Below, piece after piece: positions 62,938 through 64,000 of a stretch of DNA of 64,000 nucleotides. Position 1 is the first letter of the stretch, and the number at the start of each line of letters is the position of its first letter. Under the pieces are notes generated by a model. The model saw only the letters and a list, made by a program, of their open reading frames with translations, was not told the DNA's origin and ran no database searches. Position numbers and translations under genes: made by a program. The DNA is taken from positions 124,001 to 188,000 of the forward strand of contig NZ_CP020821.1 in NCBI RefSeq assembly GCF_002105755.1, given 5' to 3'. This DNA comes from Mycobacterium colombiense CECT 3035. GTDB taxonomy: Bacteria; Actinomycetota; Actinomycetes; Mycobacteriales; Mycobacteriaceae.

Positions 62938-64000
62938 GCGCCGCGCGGCTGATCAACCCGGCGACCGAGGAGGTGCTGCGCTCGGTCGAGCACGCCGACG
63001 CCGCCGCCGTCGACGACGCGGTGGACCGGGCGCGGGCAGCCCAGCGGCGGTGGGCCGCGTTGTCCCCGGCCGAACGGGCCGCCGGCCTGCGGGACTTCGC
63101 CGCGGCCGTCGACGCGCATCTCGACGAGCTGGCCGCGCTCGAGGTCGCCAACTCCGGGCATCCCATCGGCTCAGCCGAATGGGAGGCCGGTCACGTCCGC
63201 GACGTGCTGAATTTCTACGCGGCCAGCCCGGAACGCTTGTCCGGCAAGCAGATTCCCGTCGCCGGCGGCCTGGACGTCACGTTCAACGAACCGATGGGCG
63301 TGGTCGGCGTGATCACCCCGTGGAACTTCCCCATGCCCATCGCGTCGTGGGGCTTCGCACCGGCGCTGGCCGCTGGCAACGCCGTGCTGATCAAACCCGC
63401 CGAGGCGACGCCGCTGACCACCATCCGGCTCGGCGAGCTCGCGGCGCAAGCCGGGCTCGACGCGGACCTGCTGCAGGTGCTGCCGGGTCGGGGCGCGGTC
63501 GTCGGGGAGCGGTTCATCACCCACGCGGGAGTCCGCAAAATCGTGTTCACCGGGTCCACCGACGTCGGCAAACAGGTGATGTCCCGCGCGGCCGCTCAGG
63601 TGAAGCGGGTGACTCTGGAACTGGGCGGCAAGAGCGCCAACATCGTGTTCGCCGACTGCGACCTCGAGCGGGCCGCCGCGACCGCACCGGCCGGGGTGTT
63701 CGACAACGCGGGGCAGGACTGCTGCGCTCGCAGCCGAATCCTGGTGCAGCGCAGCGTCTATGACAGGTTCATGGAGCTGCTCGAGCCCGCCGTCACCGGC
63801 GTCGTGGTGGGCGACCCGGCGTCCCGGGACACCGAGATGGGTCCGCTGGTGTCGGCCGCGCACCGCGACAAGGTGGCGTCCTACGTCCCCGACGACGCGC
63901 CCGTCGCATTCCGCGGCACCGCGCCGACCGGCCCCGGATTCTGGTTCCCTCCAACGGTTCTGACCCCGCAGCGCACCGACCGCAGCGTCACCGAGGAGAT
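62934..64000 (+). CDS. aldC: Aldehyde dehydrogenase AldC, 5' part (3' end outside window)
   Basis: NAD-dependent aldehyde dehydrogenase; about 355 residues are visible. Features: MSAARLINPATEEVLRSVEH at the start, MGVVGVITPWNFPM (cofactor), KIVFTGSTDVGKQVM, LELGGKSANIVFADCD with the catalytic Glu, and FDNAGQDCCARSRILVQRS with the catalytic Cys. TTG 62934 overlaps the TGA of the hydrolase gene. It would oxidise the gamma-glutamyl-aminoaldehyde in the pathway begun by GlnA4, as PuuC does. The C-terminal about 100 residues lie beyond the window. Confidence 0.94.
   Translation, partial: MSAARLINPATEEVLRSVEHADAAAVDDAVDRARAAQRRWAALSPAERAAGLRDFAAAVDAHLDELAALEVANSGHPIGSAEWEAGHVRDVLNFYAASPERLSGKQIPVAGGLDVTFNEPMGVVGVITPWNFPMPIASWGFAPALAAGNAVLIKPAEATPLTTIRLGELAAQAGLDADLLQVLPGRGAVVGERFITHAGVRKIVFTGSTDVGKQVMSRAAAQVKRVTLELGGKSANIVFADCDLERAAATAPAGVFDNAGQDCCARSRILVQRSVYDRFMELLEPAVTGVVVGDPASRDTEMGPLVSAAHRDKVASYVPDDAPVAFRGTAPTGPGFWFPPTVLTPQRTDRSVTEE

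Overview
The window is a GC-rich (roughly 69 % by eye) stretch of a mycobacterial chromosome. Gene content and order match, from memory, the smc-ftsY-amt-glnB-glnD ... glnA4-aldC segment of Mycobacterium tuberculosis (about Rv2922c to Rv2858c). It lacks PE/PPE genes, insertion sequences, toxin-antitoxin pairs and the mpt70/mpt83/dipZ block that I recall from that region of M. tuberculosis. Extra genes are present: a GAF-ANTAR regulator, a lactate-monooxygenase-like flavoenzyme, ChaB- and CsbD-type stress proteins, an MPT63-like secreted protein and cobQ. This suggests a slow-growing non-tuberculous mycobacterium, possibly of the M. avium complex; the species cannot be fixed from the sequence alone.

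Layout. 1-8.6 kb: chromosome condensation (smc, cut by the window edge), SRP receptor (ftsY, with apparent frameshifts) and the nitrogen operon amt-glnB-glnD behind a GlnR-box-like element. 8.6-19.7 kb: a reverse-strand helicase and an alpha/beta hydrolase, then ffh, an amidohydrolase, pknI, a D-aminoacylase-like enzyme, a TetR regulator, reverse-strand dacB2 and a SnoaL-like protein. 19.7-25.7 kb: translation and secretion genes rpsP-khpA-rimM-trmD, lppW (reverse), rplS, lepB, rnhB and a DUF2469 gene. 25.7-35.8 kb: ANTAR regulator, epimerase, fdhD, yraN-comM-dprA, a siderophore-interacting protein, a flavin oxidase, xerC and an M23 peptidase. 35.8-39.2 kb: rpsB-tsf and an amidase. 39.2-45 kb: an accessory, stress-flavoured block (MarR regulator, ChaB/Rho_N protein, SDR, small hydrophilic protein, MPT63-like protein, acyltransferase, OmpR-type regulator, CsbD protein, and a tiny secreted His/Cys-rich peptide behind a copper-type operator). 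45-55 kb: pyrH-frr-cdsA-rlmN, the Mpt53/CcdA thiol-redox pair, and the isoprenoid/protease operon dxr-rip1-ispG. 55-64 kb: a penicillin-binding lipoprotein, DUF1707 protein, mapB, cobQ, and glnA4 - C26 hydrolase - aldC, which reads as a gamma-glutamyl-amine catabolic operon cut by the right edge.

Main points for follow-up: (1) the His/Cys-rich secreted peptide at 44752-44943, apparently leaderless, under an ATACCC-N5-GGGTAT operator; (2) a 45-bp dispersed repeat in three copies, each at a gene 3' end, with covarying terminal inverted repeats and 7-8 bp flanking direct repeats; (3) three single-base losses in ftsY and one in an acyltransferase gene, all in G/C runs, which look like base-calling errors; (4) a MarR operator palindrome overlapping its own gene start and facing a divergent ChaB gene; (5) a promoter-like motif shared by rpsP and rplS; (6) tandem hairpin elements repeated at 11.3 and 55.1 kb. 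No tRNA, rRNA, CRISPR array or insertion sequence was recognised.
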